Assembly (NCBI GenBank): GCA_963755825.1
Contig: CAVWLA010000003.1
Span: forward strand, 3,013,837 to 3,077,836
Reading direction: 5' to 3'
Origin: DATBQN01 sp963755825
GTDB lineage: Bacteria > Acidobacteriota > Thermoanaerobaculia > Multivoradales > UBA5704
DNA: 64,000 bases
A program made the position numbers and the translations under genes. Of this stretch, positions 8,553 to 19,000 are shown in pieces; the stretch's first letter is position 1, and each line of letters opens with the position of its first letter. The notes under the pieces were generated by a model. That model did no database searches and was not told the origin of the DNA. It saw nothing but the letters and a program-made list of their open reading frames with translations.

Positions 8553-10784
8553 ATGCCTGCCTCGAGCAAGAGCCTCGCGCCGCCGGTCACCTCGCCGCCG
8601 GCGGTGCGCTTCGAAGACATCCTCGACTGCCTGCGGTCGCACGGCCGGCAGATCGACGCCCATTTCCTGCGCGCGGTCTACGACTTCTCGGCGCGCATGC
8701 ACCAGGACCAGCTCCGCCGCTCCGGCGAGCCGTACCTGATCCACCCGCTCAACGTCGCCTATCTCCTCGCCGAGCTGAACTTCGACCAGACCTGCGTCGC
8801 CGTGGGCCTCCTCCACGACGTGCTCGAGGACACGCTCACCACCCGCGATGTCGTCGAGTCGACCTTCGGCGGCGAGGTGGCCGAGCTCGTCGACGGGGTG
8901 ACCAAGATCGGCCGCCACGAGTACGTGCGGCGCGACGAGGCGCAGGCCGAGACCTTCCGCAAGATGATCCTCGCCTCGGCGAAGGACATCCGGGTCATCG
9001 TCGTCAAGCTCGCCGATCGCCTGCACAACATGCAGACGCTCGTCCACATGCCGACCGACGCGCGGCGGCGGATCTCCCGCGAGACGCTGGAGATCTACTC
9101 GCCGATCGCCCACCGCCTCGGCATGGCGCGCGTCAAGGGCGACCTCGAGGACCTCGCCTTCTTCCACCTCTACCCCCACCAGTTCGCCGAGCTCCATTCG
9201 AAGATCGCCGAGAAGATGAAGCTCGGCCAGGGTGCCACCCAGCGCATCCGCGACCGCCTGGTGGAAAGCCTCGAGCAGGCGGGGATCGGCGCCGAGATCA
9301 GCTTCCGGGTGAAGCGCTACTACTCGATCTACGAGAAGCTGCGCCGCCAGGGGATCGACATCTCGCAGCTCTACGACTATCTCGCCTTCCGCATCGTCAC
9401 CAGCAGCCTGCGCGACACCTATGCCGCGCTCGGCGTCGTTCATCAGTCCTGGCGTCCCATCCCCGGCCGCTTCAAGGACTACATCGCGATGCCCAAGCCG
9501 AACCTCTACCAGTCGCTGCATTCGACGGTGGTGGGCGACGAAGGGCAGCCGTTCGAGGTGCAGATCCGCACTCGCGAGATGGACCTCGTGGCGGAGGAGG
9601 GGATCGCCGCCCATTGGCGCTACAAGGAGGGCAAGGTCGAGCCGCTGGCCTCGGACCCCAACATCCTCTGGCTGCGCCAGCTCCTCGAGTGGCAGAAGGA
9701 GGTCCAGGACCCGCGGACTTTCCTCACCACGCTGAAGATCGACCTCTACCCGGACGAGGTGTACGTCTTCACGCCCAAGGGGGAGGTCTTCTCCTTTCCG
9801 CGCGACGCCTCGCCGCTCGATTTCGCCTACAAGGTGCACACCGAGCTCGGCCACCGCTGCGCCGGGGCGCGGGTCAACGGCAAGCTGGTGCCGCTGCGCA
9901 CGCCGCTGCAGAACGGCGACATGGTCGAGGTGCTGACCAACCCCAACCGCAACCCGAGCCGCGACTGGCTGACCTTCGTCAAGACCTCGCGCGCCAAGAG
10001 CAAGATCCGCCAGTGGCTGAACACGCAGCAGAAGCAGCGCGCCATGGAGATCGGGCGGCGGCTGTTCGAGAAGGAGCTCAAGCGGTTCAGCCTCAATCCG
10101 AAGAAGTTCGCCGACACCCCGGAGCTCGCCGCCTATCTCGAGAGCGAGGGGATGTCGCGCCTCGACGACCTCTACAGCCGCATCGGCTTCGGCAAGACCG
10201 AATCGCGCACGGTACTGGCGCGCACGCTGCCGGCCGAGAAGCTGGTGGAGCCGACCGGCGCTCCCGCCCGCCTGCGCGAGGCGGTGTCGAAGATCCTGCC
10301 GTTCCGCGAGGGGCCGATCGCCGTCAAGGGGCACGGCGACCTCCTCGCGTATCTCGCCAAGTGCTGTAACCCGCTGCCCGGCGAGGACATCGTCGGCTAC
10401 GTGACGCGCGGCCGCGGCGTCTCCGTCCACTCGGTCGACTGCCCCAACGTCAAGAACCTGCTCTACAACCCGGAGCGCGAGATCGAGGTCGAGTGGGCGA
10501 AGCAGAAGGACAACGTCTACCAGATCTCGCTGCTCATCGAGACCGAGGACCAGCCGGGCATGCTGGCCCGCCTGACCGAGGTCATCGCCAAGGCGGACAG
10601 CAACATCACCCAGATCGAGGCGGAGACCCGCGAGACCGGCCCGGCGCGCATCGGCGTCGTCTGCCAGCTGCGCAACCGCAAGCACCTGGAGAAGCTCCTC
10701 CGCGACGTCCGCGCCATCTCCGGCGTCCTCCGCGTCCACCGCCGCATGAGCGGCGCCGACACCTCCGCCGAAGCCTTCCACTGA
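8553..10784 (+). CDS. rel: bifunctional (p)ppGpp synthetase/hydrolase
   Basis: Makes and degrades the stringent-response alarmone. Domain order: HD hydrolase with intact H88-D89 (LLHDVLED) and a distal KLADRLHNMQT; synthetase with GRFKDYIAMPKPN and LYQSLHSTVV, whose RFKD form is typical of bifunctional enzymes rather than synthetase-only RelA; TGS domain (VYVFTPKGEVFSFPRDAS); zinc-finger/helical part (LAKCCNPLPGEDIVGYVTRG); and a C-terminal ACT domain. Length 743 is standard. A TATACT-like -10 lies about 70 bases upstream (8479). The SecF terminator isolates it from the preceding operon. Confidence 0.96.
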   Translation: MPASSKSLAPPVTSPPAVRFEDILDCLRSHGRQIDAHFLRAVYDFSARMHQDQLRRSGEPYLIHPLNVAYLLAELNFDQTCVAVGLLHDVLEDTLTTRDVVESTFGGEVAELVDGVTKIGRHEYVRRDEAQAETFRKMILASAKDIRVIVVKLADRLHNMQTLVHMPTDARRRISRETLEIYSPIAHRLGMARVKGDLEDLAFFHLYPHQFAELHSKIAEKMKLGQGATQRIRDRLVESLEQAGIGAEISFRVKRYYSIYEKLRRQGIDISQLYDYLAFRIVTSSLRDTYAALGVVHQSWRPIPGRFKDYIAMPKPNLYQSLHSTVVGDEGQPFEVQIRTREMDLVAEEGIAAHWRYKEGKVEPLASDPNILWLRQLLEWQKEVQDPRTFLTTLKIDLYPDEVYVFTPKGEVFSFPRDASPLDFAYKVHTELGHRCAGARVNGKLVPLRTPLQNGDMVEVLTNPNRNPSRDWLTFVKTSRAKSKIRQWLNTQQKQRAMEIGRRLFEKELKRFSLNPKKFADTPELAAYLESEGMSRLDDLYSRIGFGKTESRTVLARTLPAEKLVEPTGAPARLREAVSKILPFREGPIAVKGHGDLLAYLAKCCNPLPGEDIVGYVTRGRGVSVHSVDCPNVKNLLYNPEREIEVEWAKQKDNVYQISLLIETEDQPGMLARLTEVIAKADSNITQIEAETRETGPARIGVVCQLRNRKHLEKLLRDVRAISGVLRVHRRMSGADTSAEAFH

Positions 10785-10809
10785 GGAGCGCGCCGGCCCG
10801 GCGCCGGCG

Positions 10810-12819
10810 TCAGGCGCGCGCGGCGATCCGCCGCGCGGTGTGGTGAGCGAGCGCCATGATGGTGATCATCGGGTTGACCCCCGAGGCCGACGGGAAGGCG
10901 CTGGCGTCGGCGATGTAGAGCCCGCGCAGGCCGAACACCTCTCCATTGCCGTCGCAGACGGCGCTCCGCGCGTCGCGCCCCATGCGGCAGGTGCCCATCT
11001 GGTGGGCGCTGAAGAGCGCCGACCAGTTGCGGCCGTAGCGGCTCCGCGCGACCTGGGCGAAGTACTCGTCGCGCGCCCCGGCCGACGCCGCGTCGCGGAG
11101 GCCGAGCCGCCGCTGGTTCAAGGCGAGCAGGTGGCGGGCGCCGGCGGCGAGGTGGACGCGCGACGCCGCGGCGATCCCCTGCTGCAGCAGGCGCTCCTCG
11201 CGGCGCCCCGGCCGGTAGTCGATCCGCGGGCTGCCGTCGCGCGCCAGCCGCACCCGCCCGCTCGACTCGTCGCGCACCAGCACGATGATCGCCGCCTTGT
11301 GGCGGCTCGCCTGCATCTCCCGGCGATGGTCGCGGGCGCCGCACCAGGGCGTCGCCAGCGAGAGGAGGCCGGGGTGCGCCGGCGCCGTCTCCAGGCGGAA
11401 GCCGAGGCCGCGGTCGATTCCCGCGAACTCTTGGCAGAGGATGGTCTGCGGCGGCCCGCTCCAGGGCTCGATCGGCTGCTCGTAGGTGCCGGCGACCGAG
11501 GTGGCCGGGTGGAGATGGAGGTGCCGGCCGAGCGCCGGCAGCGCGAGCCCCGAGCGCAGCAGGAGCGCCGGCGAATGGATGCTGCCGGCGGCGGCGACGA
11601 CGACCGGGGCGCGCACGGTGACGACGACCTCGGCGCCGTCCGCCGTCGTGGCGACGGCGGCCACCCCGGCCGCCCGGCCGCCGCTCGCCAGCACCCGCAC
11701 GGCTCGGCAGCCGGCGACGATCTCGGTGTCGCCGCGCTCCTGGGCATCGCGCAGGAAGGTCGCGGCGGTGCTCTGTTTGCCGCCGTGGCGGCAGCCGAAG
11801 ACGCAGTCGCCGCACTGCCGCGGATCGCAGCCGCGGGCGTTGCGCGCGATCCGCTCCCAGCGCCAACCGAGCGCCTGGCAGCCGTCGCGCAGCGCCGCAT
11901 TGTTGGCGTTCACGACGCTCTCCGCGGTGCCGACGCCGAGCCGCTCCATCACCGCGGCGAGCGAGCGGTCGAAGCTTTCCTCGGCGAAGAAGGCGCAGCC
12001 AGAGCGCTCCGCCCACTCGTCGCGCACCGCGGCGGTCGGCGGCAGCGAGGTCTGCCAGTTGACGGCCGTGCCGCCGCCGAGCGTCGCGCCGGCGAGGATC
12101 GCCATCCCCAGGTCGCGAGTGGCGGCGAGGCCGCGGTCGAGGTAGAGCGCGCGCATGCCGGCGAGCTCGTCCGGCTCGAAGTCCGGCGCCTCGAAGCCGC
12201 CGCCCGCCTCCAGCACCACCACCCGCCTGCCGGCGGCCGCGAGCACCGCCGCCGCGACGCCGCCGCCGGCGCCGGAGCCGACGACGCAGACGTCGGCCTC
12301 GAAGGTCGCCGGCGCGGCGATCTGGGTCAGCCGGAGATGCCTCGGCGCTGCCGGCGGCGCGGCCGGGCGGGCGTAGCCCATCGCCGCCCAGGTGGGATTG
12401 TCGCCGCCGCCGGGGCGGACGCTGTAGAAAAGGAAGGTCGCCAACCGCTTGAGGACCTGGAAGCCGCGGCGCAGGGGCTCCAGCCGGCTCGTCGCCATGG
12501 CGAGCAGGGCGCGCTCGCGGCGATCGAGTGGCAGTTGGCTGAGCGGCAGCGCCCGTCCCGCCAGCGGCAGCATGAAGGCCGGCTGCTCGAGCAGGTGGAG
12601 CAGGCGGCGGAAGTCGGCGCGCTGCTCCGGCGCGAGCCCGCCGACCGCCTGCTCGAATTCCGCCGCCACGCCGAGCGCCGCGGCGTCGAGCGCGAAGAGG
12701 CGGGGATCGTCGCCGGGCTCGGCCTCGAGCGCCGGGAGGAGCGCCTCGCAGACCGCGGCGAGCGTCCGCCGCTCCGCCGCGGAGAGGAGCTCAGGAGCGG
12801 CCGCGGTCGAGCTGGGCAT
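10810..12819 (-). CDS. GMC-family oxidoreductase, long-chain alcohol oxidase-like
   Basis: FAD-dependent oxidoreductase. Residues 10-130 form a helical N-terminal domain resembling gluconate dehydrogenase subunit 3-type extensions; VCVVGSGAGGGVAAAVLAAAG (about 170-190) is the Rossmann FAD motif; GGGTAVNWQ is the second GMC signature. A Cys cluster CDPRQCGDCVFGC followed by HGGKQSTA matches fatty-alcohol oxidase-type members. The C-terminal SAHQMGTCRMG and ASGVNPMITIMALA blocks carry the active-site His and FAD contact. Probable substrate is a sterol or long-chain alcohol, by analogy only. It lies 64 bases downstream of the asparaginase-like gene and may be co-transcribed. Confidence 0.88.
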   Translation of the reverse strand: MPSSTAAAPELLSAAERRTLAAVCEALLPALEAEPGDDPRLFALDAAALGVAAEFEQAVGGLAPEQRADFRRLLHLLEQPAFMLPLAGRALPLSQLPLDRRERALLAMATSRLEPLRRGFQVLKRLATFLFYSVRPGGGDNPTWAAMGYARPAAPPAAPRHLRLTQIAAPATFEADVCVVGSGAGGGVAAAVLAAAGRRVVVLEAGGGFEAPDFEPDELAGMRALYLDRGLAATRDLGMAILAGATLGGGTAVNWQTSLPPTAAVRDEWAERSGCAFFAEESFDRSLAAVMERLGVGTAESVVNANNAALRDGCQALGWRWERIARNARGCDPRQCGDCVFGCRHGGKQSTAATFLRDAQERGDTEIVAGCRAVRVLASGGRAAGVAAVATTADGAEVVVTVRAPVVVAAAGSIHSPALLLRSGLALPALGRHLHLHPATSVAGTYEQPIEPWSGPPQTILCQEFAGIDRGLGFRLETAPAHPGLLSLATPWCGARDHRREMQASRHKAAIIVLVRDESSGRVRLARDGSPRIDYRPGRREERLLQQGIAAASRVHLAAGARHLLALNQRRLGLRDAASAGARDEYFAQVARSRYGRNWSALFSAHQMGTCRMGRDARSAVCDGNGEVFGLRGLYIADASAFPSASGVNPMITIMALAHHTARRIAARA

Positions 12820-12883
12820 CTGGGAGCGTGCGAGAAACAGGCGAGACCGGGCGATCGGCTCCGGCGGTCGGGGTCTATAGGGT

Positions 12884-13996
12884 CTAGGGGCGCCCCTCGT
12901 AAAGCGCCTCGGTCGCCAGGGTGGCGGGGCCGCTCTCGGTGCAGACGGCGAAATGAGCCGCGTACATCGACACTCCGGCGTGCTCGCCGTCGCGGCCGAG
13001 GACGTAGAACTGGAGGTCGAAGTTGGGCTGCCCGCGGTCGTTGAGCAGGCGCTTCTCGACGGTGTTGGCGACGACGCGGCGGAGCGCCTCCATGCCGGCG
13101 TCCTTGGGATGGGCGCCGCGGCGCATCGACTCGACGATGGCGTAGGAGGAGAGGTTGTAGAGGTTGGCCTCGCCGCGGCCGGTCGACCCCGCCGCCCCCA
13201 CCGCGCCGTCGACGTAGAGGCCGGCGCCGAGGATCGGCGAGTCGCCGACCCGGCCGGGGATCTTCCAGGCGAGGCCGGAGGTGGTGGTCACCCCGCAGAC
13301 CTCGCCCTTGGCGTTGACGCCATCGCAGTTGATCGTGCCCCACAGGTGCCGGCGGTCGATCAGGCCCTCGCGAGCCATCTGCAGGGCGGCCGCGAGGCCG
13401 GCGGCGGCGCGCGTCTTGGGGTCCAGGTAGTGCTGCGGGTCGGTGCGGCGCTTCCATTCGAGCCAGAGACGGCGGGACTTCTCGGTGTTGAGGTCGTCCT
13501 CGATCCGGAACCCCATCCCGCGGGCGAAGTCCTGCGCCCCCTTGCCCACGAGCAGGTGATGGTCGGTCTGCTCCATGACCGCCTTGGCGACGAGCGAGGG
13601 CGTGCGCACCCCCTCGATCGCGGCGACGCCGCCGGCCTGCTTGCGCGGGCCATGCATGCAGCAGGAGTCGAGCTGGACGACGCCCTCCGCATTGGGCAGG
13701 CCGCCGTAGCCGACGCTGTCGTCCTCGGGGTCGAGCTCGACCAGGTTGACGCCGGCGATGAGGGAGTCGAGGACGTCGGCGCCGCCGGCGATCATGGCGA
13801 ACGCCTTCTCGACGCAGGTCACCGGGCCGCCGTTCTTGAACTTGTTGCCGTTGGCCGAGGAGATGACGACCGGCCGCGCCGCCTTCGGCACGATGACCGC
13901 CGGCGCCTCGCCGCGGAGCGCCCGCGGGGCCACTGCGGCGAGGCCGGCGGCGGCGCCGGCGCGGAGGAGATCACGGCGGTTGAAGCCTTCGCTCAT
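12884..13996 (-). CDS. Tat-exported N4-glycosylasparaginase / isoaspartyl peptidase family
   Basis: Ntn-hydrolase of the asparaginase-2 superfamily, which self-cleaves before a catalytic Thr and then hydrolyses glycosylasparagine or isoaspartyl bonds. A twin-arginine signal (FNRRDLLRAGAAAGLAAVAP) starts at residue 4. The context GTINCDGVNAKGEVCGVTTTSG resembles glycosylasparaginase, and GDSPILGAGLYVDGAVGAAGSTGRG is the family substrate loop. Start chosen at ATG 13996 because GGAGGG lies seven bases upstream; an in-frame ATG 21 bases earlier lacks this. The exact cleavage Thr was not confirmed by alignment. Confidence 0.85.
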   Translation of the reverse strand: MSEGFNRRDLLRAGAAAGLAAVAPRALRGEAPAVIVPKAARPVVISSANGNKFKNGGPVTCVEKAFAMIAGGADVLDSLIAGVNLVELDPEDDSVGYGGLPNAEGVVQLDSCCMHGPRKQAGGVAAIEGVRTPSLVAKAVMEQTDHHLLVGKGAQDFARGMGFRIEDDLNTEKSRRLWLEWKRRTDPQHYLDPKTRAAAGLAAALQMAREGLIDRRHLWGTINCDGVNAKGEVCGVTTTSGLAWKIPGRVGDSPILGAGLYVDGAVGAAGSTGRGEANLYNLSSYAIVESMRRGAHPKDAGMEALRRVVANTVEKRLLNDRGQPNFDLQFYVLGRDGEHAGVSMYAAHFAVCTESGPATLATEALYEGRP

Positions 13997-14306
13997 CGTC
14001 CAACCCTCCTGCGACACCCGAGCGGTGCGGACCGGCGGCTCCCGAGAGCCGCCGCGGAGACGGGGTGTGCGCCAGCGATTCTAGATGCGGCGGCTGGCGC
14101 GCGCCAGGCGGCAGCCGGCGACCGCAGGTGAGGGGAACGGGCAGCGCCCTTCGTTGCTTCCTCCGTGGCGTATTCGAGCCCGCCCGTCGTGGGCAGGCGG
14201 CGCCAGCGGGAGCGCGAGGTCCGGGCCGCCGGCCTCCGCTGCGAGGCCGCCCGGGCTCGAGCTCTCGCGGAGCGAATCGCAGGACCGAGCAACAAGGGAG
14301 ACGACC

Positions 14307-14624
14307 ATGACCACCCATCAGTCCAACCCCACCACCGCGCCCGCCGCTCTGGCGGATCACGCCGCCCGCCACAAGGCCTTCGGCGGCGGCGCCGTCACCT
14401 CGGGAGTCGCCACGCAGTACTGGCTCGAGCTGGTGGCCTACCCTCCCGGCAGCGCGCGGAGCCTCTGGCTCTTCGTCGGCGGCGTGTGGCGCCACCTCGA
14501 CAACCCGAGCGACGGGATCCAGATCTCGGTGCAGTCGGCGTTCTGCAGCTGCCCGGATCGCCTCCAGGTCACCGTCTGGTACTCGGACGACGTCATCGTC
14601 GGCCTGGTGGTGAGCTCGAAGTAA
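14307..14624 (+). CDS. small protein of unknown function (105 aa)
   Basis: ATG at 14307 is preceded by AAGGGAG with suitable spacing. After a low-complexity Thr/Ala N-terminus, residues 35-105 look like a compact beta-rich domain (YWLELVAYPPGS, SLWLFVGGVWRHL, ISVQSAFCSCPDRLQVTVWY). There is no signal peptide. The CxC pair in SAFCSCP could bind metal or be fortuitous. It stands alone, facing the convergent phosphomannomutase gene. I do not recognise the family. Confidence 0.6.
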   Translation: MTTHQSNPTTAPAALADHAARHKAFGGGAVTSGVATQYWLELVAYPPGSARSLWLFVGGVWRHLDNPSDGIQISVQSAFCSCPDRLQVTVWYSDDVIVGLVVSSK

Positions 14625-14677
14625 AAGCGCTCGCCGTCGCCTGGGGCGGGCGATCCGCCGTCGCGCGGGTCGCCCGT

Positions 14678-16036
14678 CTACTCCTCCGGCGGGCCGAGGA
14701 TGGCGAAGATCTCGCTCTTCCGCGCCGCCAGCTCCTCCGGGGTCGAGGCCTCGAGGACGAGGCGCAGGTAGGGCTCGGTGTTCGAGGGGCGGACGTTGGC
14801 CCACCAGGTGGGGTAGGAGAGGGTGATGCCGTCCAGCGTGTCGGTCTGGGCGTCCTGGTAGCGCGCCGCCAGGCGGGCGATCATCCCCGGCTTGTCGGCG
14901 ACGACGAAGTTGATCTCCGGGCTCTTCGCGTAGCGCGCCAGCGGGCGGACGAGCTGCGACAGCGGCTGCCCCTTCTCCCACAGCAGGTTGAGCACCTCGA
15001 CGGCGGCGAGGAGCGCGCAGTCGGCGTAGAAATGGTCGCGGAAGTAGTAGTGGCCGGCGAGCTCGCCGCCGAAGATGCCCTGCCGCGCGCGGAGCGTCGC
15101 CTTCATGAACGAGTGCCCCACCCGCTCGCGCACCGGGATGCCGCCCGACTCGGCGATGTACTCGGCGACGGCGCGCGACGAGCGGAGGTCGTAGAGGACC
15201 GCCTTTCCCGGCTCGCGGGAGAGCAGCTCGCCGCCGATCAGCCCGGTCATCAGATCGCTGCCGATCGCCTTGCCGGTCTCGTCGACGAACGCGGCGCGGT
15301 CGGCGTCGCCGTCGAAGGAGATGCCGAGGTCGGCGCCGCTCCCGGCGACCAGCGCCTCGAGGTCGCGGAGGTTCTCCTCCTTGAGCGGGTTCGCCTCGTG
15401 GTTGGGGAAGCTGCCGTCGAGTCCGAAGTAGAGCGGCACCAGCTCGATGTCCATCGCCTCGAGGAGCGGCTGGTAGATCGTCGACATGCCGTTGGCGGCG
15501 TCGACCGCGACCTTCAGCCGGCGGGCCCCCTCGGGGCGGCGGAGGAACGACAGGATGTGCGTCCGGTACTCGGCCGCGATGTCGCCGGGCTCCGCTTTGC
15601 CGCGGACCGCGGCCTCCGGCAGCTCGCCGGCCGCGATCTTCTTCTCCATGACGGCGATGCCGCCCTCGCCGGAGACCGGCAGCGCGCCGTGGCGGCTGAG
15701 CTTGAAGCCGTTGTACTGCGCCGGGTTGTGCGAGGCGGTCACCTGGATGCCGCCGGCGGCGCCGTGGGCGCCCACCGCGAAATAGCTCATCGGCGTCGTG
15801 GCGAGGCCGATGTCCTCGACGTCGAGGCCGGCCGCGGTGAGGCCGTCGATGAGCGCCGCGGCGAGGCCGGGGCTCGAGGTGCGCATGTCGCGCGAGACGA
15901 CGACCGTGTTGCCGAGGGCGCGATCGTCGTCGTCGAGGATGAACGGGAAGGCGAGGCCGATCTGGCGCGCCTTCGCCTCGTCGAGCTCGCCGGGGACGAT
16001 GCCGCGGATGTCGTAGGCTTTGAAGATTCCGGACAT
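14678..16036 (-). CDS. manB: phosphomannomutase/phosphoglucomutase
   Basis: Alpha-D-phosphohexomutase that interconverts hexose-6- and hexose-1-phosphates for polysaccharide and LPS precursors. Residues 1-12 (MSGIFKAYDIRG) open domain 1; the phosphoserine loop is TASHNPAQYNGFK with Ser102; the magnesium loop SFDGDADR is near residue 245; sugar-binding GGELAGHYYFRDHF and phosphate-binding RPSNTEPYLR follow. Length 452 is typical. It lies 50 bases downstream of ileS on the same strand. Confidence 0.92.
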   Translation of the reverse strand: MSGIFKAYDIRGIVPGELDEAKARQIGLAFPFILDDDDRALGNTVVVSRDMRTSSPGLAAALIDGLTAAGLDVEDIGLATTPMSYFAVGAHGAAGGIQVTASHNPAQYNGFKLSRHGALPVSGEGGIAVMEKKIAAGELPEAAVRGKAEPGDIAAEYRTHILSFLRRPEGARRLKVAVDAANGMSTIYQPLLEAMDIELVPLYFGLDGSFPNHEANPLKEENLRDLEALVAGSGADLGISFDGDADRAAFVDETGKAIGSDLMTGLIGGELLSREPGKAVLYDLRSSRAVAEYIAESGGIPVRERVGHSFMKATLRARQGIFGGELAGHYYFRDHFYADCALLAAVEVLNLLWEKGQPLSQLVRPLARYAKSPEINFVVADKPGMIARLAARYQDAQTDTLDGITLSYPTWWANVRPSNTEPYLRLVLEASTPEELAARKSEIFAILGPPEE

Positions 16037-16086
16037 GGGGGTTCCGTTCTGGTGCGCGCCGCAAGGGCGCCGGCACCGGTTCTCGT

Positions 16087-19000
16087 TCAGGCTCTCTGGA
16101 TGGTGAAGCCGAAGGCCATGCCCTCGACCGGATGGCTGGCGAGGTCGGCGGCCGGCGGCTGCGGCTCGAGCGCGACGGCGAGCGTCTCGCGCTGGATCGT
16201 CTCGCGGTGGGCGGCGATCGCCGCGGCGAGCGCCGGCGCGGCGTCGAAGCGCACGCGGATGCGATCGGCATAGTCGAGGCCGGCGTCCTTGCGGGCCGTC
16301 TGCAGGTGGTGGATGACCTCGCGCGCCCAGCCTTCGCCGACGAGCTGCTGATCGAGCGCGGTGTCGAGCGCCACCAGCAGCTCGCGGTCGCCCTGGGTCG
16401 CCATGCCGGGGCGCTCGATCAGGCGGACCTCGACCTCGTCGGCGGCGAGCTCGACCGGACCGTCGGCGAGCGCGATGGTCACCCGGCCGGCGCGCTCGAG
16501 CTCGGCGGCGAGGGCGTCGCCATCGGCGTCGGCGAGCGCCTTCTTGACCTCGGCCATGCGCTTGCCGAAGCGCGGCCCGGTCTTGGGAAAGATCGGCCGC
16601 ACCTCCTGATGAACGTAGAGCGCCCGGTCGGCCGCCCAGTGCACCGCCTTGACGTTGAGCTCGTCCAGGAGGAGGTCGACCTGCGGCGCGATGACCGCGG
16701 GCAGCGCCGGATCGGAGGTCACCAGGGTGACCGCGGCGAGCGGCTGGCGGGTCTTCAGGCCGTGCTCGTTGCGCGCCGCATGACCGAGGCGGACGATGCG
16801 CTGGATCGCCGCCATGCCGGTCTCGAGCCCGACGTCGGCACGACCGGCGGCCGGCTGCGGCCAGTCGTCGAGATGGACCGAGGGCTCCGCCGCGGCGCCC
16901 TGGCTGCGCACCAGGTGGCGGTGGAGCACCTCGGCGACGAAGGGTGTGAACGGCGCGATCAGCCGGGCGAGCGTCGTCAGCACCTCGTAGAGGGCGGCGT
17001 AGGCGCTGTCCTTGTCGGTATCGGAGCCGGTATTGGAGCGTCCGCCCGCCTCGTCGCGGCCGGCGCGCCAGAAGCGGCTCCGGCTGCGGCGGATGTACCA
17101 GTTGGTGAGGTCGTCGAGCATCTCCTCGACGCCGCGCGCGGCGTCGGCTACCCGATAGCCGTCGAGGTGCCCGGTGGTCGCCTCGACCAGGCGGCCGAGC
17201 CGCAGCAGGATCCAGCGGTCGAGCGCCGGCCGTTCGGCGAAGCTGGCGTGAGCGCGCGCCGGGTCGTGCGGCCGCCAGCCGTCGAGATTGGCGTAGATGG
17301 TGAAGAAGGAGAGCGCGTTCCACAGCGGCAGCAGGAAGCGCTGCGCCGCCTCGCGCACCAGCCGCGCCGAGAAGCGCGACGGCACCTCGGGGTTGTTGAC
17401 GCAGAAGTACCAGCGCAGGGCGTCGGCGCCGGTCTCCGCGATCACCGCCATCGGCTCGACGACGTTGCCGAGGCGCTTCGACATCTTGCGCCCTTTGTCG
17501 TCGTTGATGTGGCCGAGGACGATGCAGTCGCGGTAGGCGACCGAGTCGAAGAGCAGCACGCCGAGGACGTGCAGGGTGTAGAACCAGCCGCGGGTCTGGT
17601 CGACCGCCTCGGAGATGAGGTCGGCGGGGAAGCCGCGGCGCGCCGCCGGATCGAAGCCGGGGAGCGGCCGGCCCATGTAGTGCTGCTGGGCGAAGGGCAT
17701 GGCGCCGGAGTCGAACCAGGCGTCGATCACCTCGGGCGCGCGGCGCATGGTGCCGCCGCTGCAGGCGTCGCACGGCCAGGTGAAGTCGTCGATCGCCGGC
17801 CGGTGGGGGTCCCACTGTGCCGGGTCGTAGGGGTCGTCGGGGAGTGCCCTGCCGGCGGCGGCGAAGAGCTCGCGGTAGGAGCCGACGACGGTGCGGTGGC
17901 GGCAGATGTCGCAGGTCCACACCGGCAGCGGCGTCCCCCAGTAGCGGCGGCGCGACAGCGCCCAGTCGACGACGTTCTCCAGCCAGTTGCCGAAGCGGCC
18001 GCTGCCGATGTGCTCGGGGTGCCAGGCGATCTCGCGGTTCTTCGCCACCAGGGCGTCCTTGGCGGCGGTCGTGCGGATGAACCAGCTCTCCGTGGCGTAG
18101 TAGAGGAGCGGCCGGTCGCAGCGCCAGCAGAACGGGTAGTTGTGGCGGTGGCGGTCGCCGTGGAGGAGGAGGCCGCGGGCCTTCAGGTCCTGGGTGATCT
18201 TGGGATCGGCGTCCTTGAACCAGAGGCCGGCGAACGGCCCGGTGCCGGCGGCCAGCCTGCCCTCGCCGTCGACCGAGAGGATGAGCGGCAGGCCGTAGCG
18301 CAGTCCCGTCTGGTAGTCGTCCTCGCCGAACGGCGGCGCGGTGTGGACGAGGCCCGTGCCCTCGGTCGAGGTCACGTAGTCGCCGAGGACCACCTTCCCC
18401 GGCGTCTCCGGGAAGTAGAAGGTGAAGAGGCGGTCGTAGAGCAGGCCCTCGAGGTCGCGGCCGCGGAAGCGGGCGACGGCGGGCGCCTCGCGGAGGTCGA
18501 GCTGCCGGCGCTTGCCGGCGTGCTCGGCGTCGTCGATGGCGAGCGGCACCGGCGTCGCCAGATCCTCGCCGATGACGAGCAGCTCGCCGGCCTGCCGCGG
18601 GCTCTCGATGGCGCGGTAGGCCATGTCCGGGTGGACGGCGAGGGCGACGTTGGCGATCGTCGTCCACGGCGTCGTCGTCCAGGCGACGAGCTTGACGTCG
18701 TCGCCGACCGCGAAGCCGCCGCCGTCGACGGTGGGGATGGTCTGGCCGGGGTGGAGCCGGAAGAGCGTCCACACCGAGGGGTCCTCGGCGTCCTTGTAGT
18801 TCTGCGCCACCTCGTGCGACGACAGCGTCGTGCCGCAGCGCGCGCAGTAGGGCTGGATCTTGTAGCCCTCGACCAGCAGCTCGCCCTTCCACAGCTCGGC
18901 GAGCGCCCACCACACCGACTCAATGTACTCGTTGCTGTAGGTGTGGTACGCGTGGTCGAGGTCGATCCAATAGCCGATGCGCTCGGTCATCGCCCGCCAC